DNA from: Akkermansia sp.
GTDB lineage: Bacteria > Verrucomicrobiota > Verrucomicrobiia > Verrucomicrobiales > Akkermansiaceae
Assembly: GCA_020047775.1 (NCBI GenBank)
Contig: JAIFNK010000179.1
Location: 1-7,454 of the forward strand
Direction of reading: 5' to 3'
Length of the DNA stretch: 7,454 bases
The position numbers were made by a program, and so were the translations under genes. Below are positions 1 to 6,183 of the stretch, one piece after another. Positions within the stretch are counted from its first letter, which is position 1. Every line of letters begins with the position of its first letter. The notes beneath the pieces were generated by a model, which searched no databases, was not told the origin of the DNA, and saw only the letters and a program-made list of their open reading frames with translations.

Positions 1-116
1 CCGCGAACCAGACTCCATCAAGCGGAAACTTCACGGTTCGCAAAATAAAGTGATTCGATAGGTTTTCCGCAGGAGGCTTGAAATGCCCGGATGCTTCCCT
101 AAGGTGCGGCCCCGCC
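1..116. other. Left-edge region before scpB, no assignable gene
   Basis: No complete gene is visible here. All three forward frames are open from the edge and close within about 60 bases (stops at 46-48, 51-53 and 59-61), so one could be the last 15-19 codons of an upstream gene. The tails are too short to identify, and codon use does not single one out. A perfect AGGAGG lies at 71-76. It is correctly spaced for the ATG at 83, but that ATG is not in the scpB frame. I could not support a promoter here. Confidence 0.4.
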
Positions 117-842
117 ATGCAGCTCAGCGCCATTGTCGAAGCCCTTCTCATCGCCTCTCAAAATCCCCTGCCCACCGGGGAAATTGCCAGGCTGGTCCGC
201 GCCCGTGTCGCCGAAGCGGAGGATGTGCGTGCCCGCGACATCGCCGACGGCAAAGAGTCGCCGCCCTTGCCGGACTGGCTGACGGCCCTCGCCGCGACGA
301 CTCCGGAAAACGTGGCTGATGCCATCGTCGCACTGAGCCAGGCCTACGAAGAAAGCCAGCGCGCGTTCACCATCATCGAGCGTCCGAAAGGCTGGAAGGT
401 ATTCACGCGGATGGAATACGGCGAATTCGTCCGCCAACTTTTCCCCGGCCGCAAGCCGGAGCGCATGAGCGGCCCGGCCATGGAAACACTGGCAATCATC
501 GCCTACCGCCAGCCAATCACCAAGGCCGCCATCGAGGCGGTCCGGGGCGTGGCGTGCGACGGGATGATCCAAAAACTGCTCGACCGCGACCTGATCCGCA
601 TCGGTGGCCGCGCGGAGCTTCCCGGGCGGCCGCTGCTGTATGAAACCACGGATTTGTTTTTCGAACACTTCGGCATCCGCTCCATCGACGACCTCCCGAA
701 TTCGTCAGAACTCCGCAAGATAAAACTGCCCGAGCCGAAAGAGACACCCCCACCCGCCGCCGATCCTGAGCAGCAACTGGCGCTTGGCGCCATGGGCATC
801 CCCGCCGCTGCGGCTGCCGACGAAGCCGCCCCCGAAGCCTAA
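117..842 (+). CDS. scpB: Segregation and condensation protein B (ScpB)
   Basis: ScpB is the winged-helix (kite) subunit that binds ScpA and, with SMC, forms the bacterial condensin that compacts and segregates the chromosome. The 241-residue product has the family hallmark across residues 117-195: LAIIAYRQPIT (125-135), then AIEAVRGV, DGMIQKLLDRDLI, GRAELPGRPLLYETT, and FGIRSIDDLP. The N-terminus (SAIVEALLIASQNPLP) aligns with the usual ScpB start, which favours ATG 117. A weak AAGGTG at 101-106 precedes it; an in-frame TTG at 78 would add 13 residues. Residues of roughly 31-63 look like an insertion between the first helices of the N-terminal domain. The last 40 residues are an Ala/Pro/Glu-rich, probably disordered tail. 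The start is less certain than the identity because a perfect AGGAGG with ATG 83 lies out of frame. scpA, the usual partner, is not in the window. pheA follows after 21 nt, probably in the same transcript. Confidence 0.93.
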   Translation: MQLSAIVEALLIASQNPLPTGEIARLVRARVAEAEDVRARDIADGKESPPLPDWLTALAATTPENVADAIVALSQAYEESQRAFTIIERPKGWKVFTRMEYGEFVRQLFPGRKPERMSGPAMETLAIIAYRQPITKAAIEAVRGVACDGMIQKLLDRDLIRIGGRAELPGRPLLYETTDLFFEHFGIRSIDDLPNSSELRKIKLPEPKETPPPAADPEQQLALGAMGIPAAAAADEAAPEA

Positions 843-863
843 CCCTCTCCTTCCCTTCCTCAC

Positions 864-1934
864 GTGAACCTCGACAACATCCGCAGCCAGATCGACACCA
901 TCGATCACGACCTGCTCGACCTCCTCTCCCGCCGCGCCGAACTGGTCCATGAAGTGGGCGTGGTGAAAAAGCGCGATGGCCTGCAAATCTACGCCCCGGA
1001 ACGCGAGGAAGCCCTGCTCCGCCGCCTCATCGAGATGAACCACGGCCGCCTGCCGGAGAAGTCCATCCGCGCGATTTACCGGGAAATCATGTCCGCCGCG
1101 CTCGCGCTGGAGGACGATCTGACCATCGCCTACCTCGGCCCGGAAGGAACGTGGACCCACCAGGCGGCGATCAAAAAATTCGGCCACTCGGTGAACTATT
1201 CCCCGCAGCCGAATTTCTCCGATGTCTTCGACCAGGTCGCCCGCCGGGCGGTGAGTTACGGCGTCGTGCCGATCGAGAACTCCACCGAAGGCGCGGTCTC
1301 GCACACGCTGGACCTGTTCGTGGACTCGCCGCTGCACATTTGCGCGCAGATTTTGCTCCGCATCGAAAACGGGCTGATGGCGGCGATCCCGCGCGAGCAA
1401 ATCAAGACGCTCTATTCACATCCGCAGGTGTTCGGCCAGTGCCGCGCGTGGATTTTGAGAAATTTCCCGGAAGCGGATCTCGTCGAGGTTTCCTCCACCA
1501 CCAAAGCCGCGCAAATCGCCCGCGACCAAGCTGCCCAGGGAGCCGCCGCGCTCGGTGGCCCGCTTGCCGCGGAAATGTACGGACTCACGCTGCTCGAAGA
1601 ATCCATCCAGGACCGTGCGACCAACACCACGCGCTTCCTCGTCATCGGCGAAAAACCCTGCCCGCCGACCGGCAACGACCGGACTTCCATCCTTTTCGCC
1701 ATCCACGACCGCCCCGGTTCGCTGGTCAAAGCGCTCCAGGCCTTCGATCAATTCCACATCAACCTGTCGAAAATCGAGTCCCGCCCGTCCAAGCGGAAAG
1801 ACTGGGAATACATCTTCTACGTCGATCTCGCCGGCCATTGCGACGATCCTAAAGTCGCCGAAGCCCTCGCCGAGCTCGGCAAACATTGCTCGCTCGTCAA
1901 ACTGCTCGGTTCTTACCCGGATGCCGGCGAGTGA
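864..1934 (+). CDS. pheA: Bifunctional chorismate mutase/prephenate dehydratase (P-protein)
   Basis: The enzyme converts chorismate to prephenate and then to phenylpyruvate, the committed steps to phenylalanine, in the cytosol. Three domains are visible in 356 residues. An AroQ-type mutase spans about 1-85, with R7, R23/R24, K35/K36, R47 and E48/E49 as candidate active-site positions. A prephenate dehydratase spans about 88-265, with YLGPEGTWTHQAA (90-102), VVPIENSTEGAV (134-145) and the catalytic TRF motif (256-258). An ACT domain spans about 274-350, with GSLVKAL (285-291) and ESRP (305-308), the family's phenylalanine-binding elements, so feedback inhibition by Phe is expected. The length is near that of other P-proteins. 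The start is a GTG. The 21 nt between the scpB stop and this start are almost entirely C and T with no Shine-Dalgarno. No attenuator leader peptide is seen. Identity is secure. Confidence 0.96.
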   Translation: MNLDNIRSQIDTIDHDLLDLLSRRAELVHEVGVVKKRDGLQIYAPEREEALLRRLIEMNHGRLPEKSIRAIYREIMSAALALEDDLTIAYLGPEGTWTHQAAIKKFGHSVNYSPQPNFSDVFDQVARRAVSYGVVPIENSTEGAVSHTLDLFVDSPLHICAQILLRIENGLMAAIPREQIKTLYSHPQVFGQCRAWILRNFPEADLVEVSSTTKAAQIARDQAAQGAAALGGPLAAEMYGLTLLEESIQDRATNTTRFLVIGEKPCPPTGNDRTSILFAIHDRPGSLVKALQAFDQFHINLSKIESRPSKRKDWEYIFYVDLAGHCDDPKVAEALAELGKHCSLVKLLGSYPDAGE

Positions 1935-2063
1935 GCAAATCGCGTCTCAGGTGGCAGGTTTCCTGCTAAATTCCGTTCACAGGCAGGATCTGGCGGCACG
2001 CAGGAAAATTCACTGCATTGCAAGCTAGCCTTCCCGAATTAAAGCTGAGTAGCATCCCGTCGC
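1935..2063 (+). promoter_or_regulatory. gltA upstream region with alternative GCAGG/CCTGC hairpins
   Basis: This 129-nt gap separates pheA from gltA and should hold the gltA promoter. TTTCCTGC at 1959-1966 can pair with GCAGG at 1954-1958 (tight hairpin, TTT loop), with GCAGGA at 1983-1988, or with GCAGGAAA at 2000-2007 (perfect 8 bp). These pairings are mutually exclusive. TTGCAA at 2018-2023 followed by TTAAAG at 2039-2044 is only a weak promoter candidate with a short 15-nt spacer. No T-tract follows any hairpin, so an intrinsic terminator for pheA is not supported. No Shine-Dalgarno is seen before the gltA ATG. Confidence 0.3.
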
Positions 2064-3350
2064 ATGAATGGAACCGTGGAATTAATCTTTGATGGCAAGC
2101 CCCTGGTGCTGCCCACCGTCGTTGGAACTGAAGGAGAGGTCGGCATCGACATCGCCACCCTGCGCGCAAAAACCGGGTGTATCACGCTCGATCCCGGTTA
2201 TGGAAATACCGGTGCCTGCGAGAGCGCGATCACTTTCATCGACGGCGAAAAAGGCATCCTCCAGTATCGCGGCTACGACATCGCCGAGCTCGCCCAAAAA
2301 AGCACCTTCGTCGAGACCGCTTACCTGCTCATTTACGGTGAACTCCCCACCTCCGCGCAGCTCGCCGAGTTTTCCGGACTACTCACGGATAACGAGATGC
2401 TCCATGAGGGCATGCGCCATCACTTCGAAGGATTCCCGCCCACCGCCCACCCGATGGCGATCCTTTCCTCGATGATCAACGCGGCTTCGTCCTATCATCC
2501 GGGCCTCATCAACGCCCGGGAAGAGCGCTTCCCCTACCACGCCGCGCGCCTGATTTCCCAAGTGCGCACCATCGCCGCCTTCTCATATCGCAAGGCCCAC
2601 GGACTGCCTTCGATCTATCCGAAAACCACTCTCAAATACACGGCGAATTTCCTGCACATGATGTTCTCGTATCCCGGTGAGGACTGCGAACTCAAGCCGG
2701 AGATCGTCCGCGCGCTCGACCTCATTTTCCTGCTCCACGCCGACCACGAGCAGAACTGCTCCACCTCCACCGTGCGGATGGTCGCCTCCAGCCGCGCCAA
2801 TCTTTTCGCCTCCGCCTCCGCCGGCGTCTGCGCCCTGTGGGGCCCGCTCCACGGCGGTGCCAACCAAGCCGTGCTCGAAATGCTCGAGGAAATCCACAAG
2901 GAAGGCGACGACGGCACGAAATTCCTCACCGCCGTCAAAGACAAGACCGGCAACCGTCGCCTGATGGGCTTCGGCCACCGAGTTTACAAGAATTTCGACC
3001 CGCGCGCCGTCATCATCAAGGAGCAGTGCGACAAGGTGCTCGCCCAACTTCACGTCTCCGACCCGCTGCTCGACATCGCCAAGAAACTCGAGGAAATCGC
3101 CCTCCACGACGAATACTTCGTTTCCCGCAAGCTCTACCCGAACGTCGATTTCTACAGCGGCATCATCATGCGCGCCATTGGCATCCCGATGGACATGTTC
3201 ACCGTGCTGTTCGCCATCGGCCGGATGCCGGGCTGGATCGCCAATTTCAAGGAAGTCATGGACGATCCGGACAGCCGCATTTCCCGGCCGCGCCAGATCT
3301 ACACCGGTGCGACCCTCCGCAACTACAAGCCGCTCGCCGAGCGGGCTTGA
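2064..3350 (+). CDS. gltA: Citrate synthase, type II (GltA family)
   Basis: The enzyme condenses oxaloacetate with acetyl-CoA to give citrate and CoA, the entry step of the TCA cycle, in the cytosol. The product is 428 residues, matching the bacterial GltA-type enzymes. The catalytic triad is intact: H263 in GPLHGGANQ (260-268), H305 in [15 protein letters not shown] (301-315) and D362 in PNVDFYSGI (359-367). [16 protein letters not shown] (224-239) is another block of this branch. The N-terminal beta-rich extension (residues 1 to about 45), ending in the [10 protein letters not shown] segment, separates it from shorter eukaryote-like and 2-methylcitrate synthases. The C-terminus [16 protein letters not shown] is also typical. 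ATG 2064 gives the expected N-terminus. It is separated from pheA by 129 nt and so probably has its own promoter. The 3' neighbour starts 37 nt after the stop with no terminator between them. Confidence 0.97.
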   Translation: MNGTVELIFDGKPLVLPTVVGTEGEVGIDIATLRAKTGCITLDPGYGNTGACESAITFIDGEKGILQYRGYDIAELAQKSTFVETAYLLIYGELPTSAQLAEFSGLLTDNEMLHEGMRHHFEGFPPTAHPMAILSSMINAASSYHPGLINAREERFPYHAARLISQVRTIAAFSYRKAHGLPSIYPKTTLKYTANFLHMMFSYPGEDCELKPEIVRALDLIFLLHADHEQNCSTSTVRMVASSRANLFASASAGVCALWGPLHGGANQAVLEMLEEIHKEGDDGTKFLTAVKDKTGNRRLMGFGHRVYKNFDPRAVIIKEQCDKVLAQLHVSDPLLDIAKKLEEIALHDEYFVSRKLYPNVDFYSGIIMRAIGIPMDMFTVLFAIGRMPGWIANFKEVMDDPDSRISRPRQIYTGATLRNYKPLAERA

Positions 3351-3387
3351 AGCCTGGGGGGAATCCCGAAGTCCATCGCGAACGATC

Positions 3388-3831
3388 ATGCTGCCGACTG
3401 AGCGCGGGGGACTGAAGATTCTGAGGCTCGGCTTACTGCTCAGCGCTTGCGGCTGGGGAATCTCGTTTTTCTTCACCTTCGCGCCCTGGCAGACTGCGGC
3501 GAGTCAGCTTTACGATATGGGCGCCAACGAAATCCCCTATGACCCGCTGCTCGATTATTGGCTGCGGATGGCGTCTTGCGCTTTCGGCTGCATCGGAATC
3601 GCTTCCGCGCTTGCATGCCTGCGTCCGGCGAAATTCACGGGAATGATCAGCCTGCTGGGACCGTTTCATTTCATCGTCGGCTCGACATTGGCGGTGGCGG
3701 CCTATCAGAACCACCTCACTCCGGAACTGCATTCGACATTCATCCCGGATATCACGTTTTGTTTCCTGACCGGGCTTTTGATTTTAGTTCCCCAGCTCCG
3801 TGAATTCCTGCGGAAACAAAAACTATCTTAA
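3388..3831 (+). CDS. Unrecognised four-helix membrane protein
   Basis: I do not recognise a family. The 147-residue product is predicted by eye to be an integral inner-membrane protein with four hydrophobic segments at about 11-33, 60-78, 84-106 and 120-137. A basic N-terminal stretch (R6, K10, R13) precedes the first helix and a basic C-terminal tail (REFLRKQKLS) follows the last; the positive-inside rule would put both ends in the cytoplasm. The loop between helices 1 and 2 (about 34-59) is polar and contains the striking segment MGANEIPYDPLLDYWLRM (44-61), which could be a conserved loop motif. No enzymatic motif is visible. ATG 3388 is chosen because the frame upstream of it only continues as an alternative frame of gltA. 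No Shine-Dalgarno is seen. It lies 37 nt after gltA and may be read through from it, which would not by itself imply a link to citrate synthase. It converges on the SDR gene. Confidence 0.75.
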   Translation: MLPTERGGLKILRLGLLLSACGWGISFFFTFAPWQTAASQLYDMGANEIPYDPLLDYWLRMASCAFGCIGIASALACLRPAKFTGMISLLGPFHFIVGSTLAVAAYQNHLTPELHSTFIPDITFCFLTGLLILVPQLREFLRKQKLS

Positions 3832-3857
3832 ACAGCGTCGGCCACCCGGCTCGGCCG

Positions 3858-4664
3858 TCAGGCCCGCCGCGGGCGGAAGCCCATCGCGAACCGCAGGACC
3901 ACGAGCGGCAGCGCGCATAACACCAGTGCCGCCACCGCAGTCTTGAATCCGGGGTAAACCCTCGCGCAGTCGCGATCCAGAGCCGTCAGCGATTCCGACA
4001 CCACCTGCTCCTTGGGCACGTAAAACGCCGGGTGCGTCGGCATTCCCGGTGAATTTTCTCCCCGCCGCGCGACATTGCCGAACTCGGTGCGCACCGGTCC
4101 GGGGCACACCGCCAGCACCGGGATCGAATGCCCGCGCAGTTCGATGCGCAGCGCCTCAGAGAAACTCGTCACGTAAGCCTTCGTCGCCGCATACACCGCG
4201 AAATCCGGGATCGGAATCACACTGGCGAGCGAGCTCACATTGATGACCGCGCCATGGGCACGGCGGATCATTTCGGGTAGCAGGGCGTGCGTGAGATGGG
4301 TCAGCGCCTCGATGTTGACGTGCAGCATGGACTCGAGTTTCCCCCAGTCCGCCGAGGCGAATTCCCCGTAATCTCCCAGACCGGCGTTATTTACCAACAG
4401 GTCGGGCATCCACCCGATTTCCGACAGGCGCTCCAACAACCGCTCGCGTTCGGAAGGTTGATTCAAATCCACTTGGAAAACCGCCACCGCCACATGGGGA
4501 AAGCGCGTGCGAACCCGCTCCGCCAGGACTTCCAACAGTGGTTCCCGGCGTGCGACCAGCACCAGCTTGCCCACCCGCGGCGCGATCTGCAGGGCGAACT
4601 CCTCACCGAGCCCGGACGAAGCGCCGGTGACGAGCGCACAAGAATACAAAGGTGTTTCTGGCAT
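3858..4664 (-). CDS. Short-chain dehydrogenase/reductase with C-terminal hydrophobic tail
   Basis: This is a classical SDR oxidoreductase, a Rossmann-fold enzyme that moves hydride between NAD(P) and a carbonyl or alcohol; the substrate is unknown. The 268 residues hold TGASSGLG (13-20, dinucleotide binding), VDL (65-67), NNAG (92-95), N117, catalytic S145, Y158 and K162 in the YxxxK arrangement, and CPGPVRTEF (187-195). The two arginines after the second strand (R39, R40) suggest NADP(H). It resembles the broad DltE/YqjQ-like (COG0300-type) group. Residues of about 242-260 are strongly hydrophobic and followed by FRPRRA, a probable membrane anchor or membrane-associating helix. The start ATG (4664) sits 12 codons before the glycine motif, as expected; no clear Shine-Dalgarno precedes it. 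It lies 56 nt after the PHP gene on the same strand and may be co-transcribed. It ends 26 nt from the convergent membrane-protein gene. Confidence 0.9.
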   Translation of the reverse strand: MPETPLYSCALVTGASSGLGEEFALQIAPRVGKLVLVARREPLLEVLAERVRTRFPHVAVAVFQVDLNQPSERERLLERLSEIGWMPDLLVNNAGLGDYGEFASADWGKLESMLHVNIEALTHLTHALLPEMIRRAHGAVINVSSLASVIPIPDFAVYAATKAYVTSFSEALRIELRGHSIPVLAVCPGPVRTEFGNVARRGENSPGMPTHPAFYVPKEQVVSESLTALDRDCARVYPGFKTAVAALVLCALPLVVLRFAMGFRPRRA

Positions 4665-4681
4665 GGCCGGTGGTTACACCA

Positions 4682-4710
4682 CGGGATCCCATCAAGCAAG
4701 ATGCATCCCG
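4682..4710 (-). other. Imperfect hairpin between the PHP gene and the SDR gene
   Basis: CGGGAT (4682-4687) pairs perfectly with ATCCCG (4705-4710). ATC (4691-4693) pairs with GAT (4700-4702) inside a small internal loop, leaving AAGCAA as the apical loop. It fills half of the 56-nt gap. No T-tract follows on the minus strand, so it is not a standard terminator. It might modulate mRNA stability between the two genes, or be chance. Confidence 0.3.
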
Positions 4711-4720
4711 CGACCTCGAT

Positions 4721-5557
4721 TCACGCGTGAACCGCCATCTCTTCGAGCTGCCGGAGCGCCGCTTGAATCGGCACCGTCTGGCGTTTCCGGTCCAGGAAAT
4801 AACTCACCTCCGCGTAGCCGGCCTGATGGAGAAGCCGCAGCGCGGCGGGATAACCGTCGCCCACACGCTCCGGCACATGGGCATCCGCGCCGATGACCAC
4901 CGGGATCCCCCGTTCACACATCAGCTTCAGCTGGGCCGGTGAGGGATTCATCTCGGGCAACGCCTTTTGCACGCCGCTGGTATTAAGCTCCATCGCCACG
5001 CCAGTCGCGGCGATGCGGTCGAGCGCCCGCTCCAAGTGCGGGCGGATCCGTGCGAAATCCCAGTCCGCCGGCGACTCGTTTTTGATCAGGTCCGGGTGGG
5101 CGAGCGTGTCAAACAGCCCGCTCTCCGCGGAAAGCGCGAGATGCTCGAAATAAAGTTCCTGATAGCTGTGGACATCGCCGGTGTAGAACAATTTCCGGTA
5201 ATCCCCGACCTGATAGTGCACCGATCCCAGCACATGGCTCAGCGGCACCCGCGAATGCAGTTCCTCCAGCCACGGCTCGACACCCGGATAATAGTCACTC
5301 TCCAATCCCAGCCGGACGTCCAATCTCCCGGCGAACGCCTCGCGGGTGGCCGCGATCATCGCCACGTAATCGTCGAATTGCCCCGGAGCCATCCGTACGT
5401 GGGCGGAAAACCCGTTGGGCAGAGGGCAATGACAGGTAAATGTGATGCCCTTGAAGCCACGGGCCAGCGCGGCGGCGGCGTATTCGTCCGGTTCACCGAA
5501 GGCGTGTTTGCACAGCGGGGTGTGGCAGTGGGACTCATAAAGCAGCGGTGCGGACAT
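4721..5557 (-). CDS. PHP-domain phosphoesterase, probable histidinol-phosphatase (HisJ/HisK type)
   Basis: Members of this family dephosphorylate L-histidinol phosphate, the penultimate stage of histidine synthesis, using a trinuclear metal centre in a PHP (beta/alpha)7 barrel. The 278 residues carry the expected metal ligands in order: H10 and H12 in SHCHTPLCKH, H18, H43 in TCHCPLP, E86 in GLESDYYPG, H114 in LGSVHY, H154 in AHPD, and D225 with H227 in GADAH. E190 in AMELNTSG is a conserved family position. SHCHTPLCKHAFGEPDEY and YYPGVEPWLEEL resemble the HisJ family rather than PHP domains of DNA polymerases. ATG 5557 places the first metal motif at residues 10-12, as usual. No other his gene is present, so the substrate rests on family resemblance alone; another phosphomonoester is possible. 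It is divergent from rplM across 176 nt and precedes the SDR gene on the same strand. Upstream there is no convincing promoter or Shine-Dalgarno. Confidence 0.85.
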   Translation of the reverse strand: MSAPLLYESHCHTPLCKHAFGEPDEYAAAALARGFKGITFTCHCPLPNGFSAHVRMAPGQFDDYVAMIAATREAFAGRLDVRLGLESDYYPGVEPWLEELHSRVPLSHVLGSVHYQVGDYRKLFYTGDVHSYQELYFEHLALSAESGLFDTLAHPDLIKNESPADWDFARIRPHLERALDRIAATGVAMELNTSGVQKALPEMNPSPAQLKLMCERGIPVVIGADAHVPERVGDGYPAALRLLHQAGYAEVSYFLDRKRQTVPIQAALRQLEEMAVHA

Positions 5558-5624
5558 GTCGCGGCGACCCTACACAGGATCCCCTCCCGCGCAATTCCCG
5601 GTGTGCCGTGGCGGGCTCATTTCG

Positions 5625-5652
5625 ACCCGGAAATATCTTGAGATTTCCCGGT
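5625..5652. repeat. Near-palindrome abutting the rplM -35 box, possible operator
   Basis: GGAAAT (5629-5634) and ATTTCC (5643-5648) form a perfect 6+6 inverted repeat centred at 5638.5. Extra matches inside (5636/5641, 5637/5640) and outside (5625-5627 with 5650-5652) give 11 of 14 symmetric positions. It touches the TTGACA at 5652-5657. A second GGAAAC/GTTTCC pair (5661-5666 and 5677-5682) is centred 33 bp downstream and overlaps the spacer and -10. No known regulator is assigned; the site is inferred from symmetry and position. Confidence 0.4.
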
Positions 5653-5680
5653 TGACACCCGGAAACCGGCTCCCTAGTTT
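5652..5680 (+). promoter_or_regulatory. Sigma-70-type promoter for rplM-rpsI
   Basis: TTGACA at 5652-5657 is a perfect -35 box. After an ideal 17-nt spacer comes TAGTTT at 5675-5680, which keeps the three most important -10 positions (T1, A2, T6). Transcription should begin near 5687, giving a leader of about 47 nt before the rplM ATG at 5734. This is the clearest promoter in the window, as expected for ribosomal protein genes. The start site is inferred, not measured. Confidence 0.75.
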
Positions 5681-5688
5681 CCCCACCC

Positions 5689-5713
5689 CTTCGCACATGC
5701 CGTGTGTCCGAAG
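5689..5713 (+). promoter_or_regulatory. Bulged hairpin in the rplM 5' leader, candidate L13/S9 regulatory element
   Basis: CTTCG (5689-5693) pairs with CGAAG (5709-5713), and CACA (5694-5697) pairs with TGTG (5703-5706). This makes a 9-bp stem with a two-base TC bulge (5707-5708) and a TGCCG loop. It begins almost at the predicted transcript start and is followed by a U-rich stretch before the start codon. Autoregulatory L13 leaders are described in other phyla; I cannot say whether this matches any of them. The pairing is seen directly; the regulatory role is inferred. Confidence 0.45.
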
Positions 5714-5733
5714 ACATTTTTTATTACAAGCAC

Positions 5734-6165
5734 ATGAAGACGTTTTCCGCCAAGCCGCACGAAGTCGAGCGCAAGTGGTATGTGATCGACGCCAAGGGCA
5801 AGGTCCTCGGTCAAGTCGCTGTTGAGGCCGCACGCCTCCTCCGTGGCAAGCACAAGCCAATTTTCACCTCCCATGTTGATACCGGCGATTTCGTCGTCGT
5901 GATCAACGCCGACCAGGTTGTCCTCACCGGCACCAAGGAAACGGCCAAGATCTACACCCGTTTCTCCGGTTACGTCGGTGGCCAGAAGGTCGAAACTCCA
6001 CGCATCGTCCGCGAGCGCCGTCCGATCCTGCTCGTCGAGCGCGCCGTCTGGGGCATGCTCCCGAAGACCCGCCTCGGTCGCGCCCAGTTCGGCAAGCTCA
6101 AGGTGTATGCCGGTGAATCCCACCCGCACGAAGCCCAGGCTCCCGTCGCCCACGCCGTCAAATAA
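5734..6165 (+). CDS. rplM: 50S ribosomal protein L13 (uL13)
   Basis: L13 is an early-assembling protein of the large ribosomal subunit that binds 23S rRNA. The 143-residue product matches the usual 142-145 length. Its N-terminus [24 protein letters not shown] is the standard L13 opening, which fixes the start at ATG 5734. An in-frame GTG at 5704 would add ten residues not found in the family and would cut into the leader hairpin. Other hallmarks are [18 protein letters not shown] (51-68), [10 protein letters not shown] (76-85), and [30 protein letters not shown] (104-135). W106 replaces the lysine often seen in AVKGMLP. No Shine-Dalgarno precedes the ATG; instead there is a U-rich CATTTTTTATTAC. 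rpsI follows after 18 nt, the conserved rplM-rpsI pair. Confidence 0.97.
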   Translation: MKTFSAKPHEVERKWYVIDAKGKVLGQVAVEAARLLRGKHKPIFTSHVDTGDFVVVINADQVVLTGTKETAKIYTRFSGYVGGQKVETPRIVRERRPILLVERAVWGMLPKTRLGRAQFGKLKVYAGESHPHEAQAPVAHAVK

Positions 6166-6183
6166 TCCAATCCTTCTCCCAAA

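Noticed and set aside
83..319. 78-codon ORF from ATG 83 with a perfect Shine-Dalgarno
   Set aside because: Apart from the start signal it reads as an Arg/Pro-rich shadow of scpB. It is kept only as a finding about the scpB start.
3178..3387. Upstream extension of the membrane-protein frame into gltA
   Set aside because: This part is an alternative frame of gltA, and its Arg/Ser/Pro-rich translation is unlike the hydrophobic protein that begins at 3388.
2583..3476. Long minus-strand open frame (297 codons) opposite gltA
   Set aside because: It is the complement of an unmistakable citrate synthase; GC-rich coding DNA commonly keeps an antisense frame open. Its translation shows no recognisable motif. 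The same applies to the minus-strand frames at 99-668, 705-1400, 1416-1886 and 5674-6429.
3839..3857. CGGCC/GGCCG hairpin between the convergent membrane-protein and SDR genes
   Set aside because: Only five pairs with a nine-base loop and no T-tract on either strand; expected by chance in GC-rich DNA.
4049..5641. Plus-strand frames opposite the SDR and PHP genes (for example 4287-4730 and 4967-5641)
   Set aside because: They are antisense to genes with complete catalytic motifs on the minus strand and have no recognisable content.
5704..5733. Ten-residue N-terminal extension of L13 from GTG 5704
   Set aside because: The family begins at MKTFSAKP, encoded from 5734, and the extension would overlap the leader stem.
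5697..5825. Small ORF from ATG 5697 overlapping the start of rplM
   Set aside because: The ATG falls in the loop of the leader hairpin and the frame simply shadows rplM; no motif or start signal supports it.
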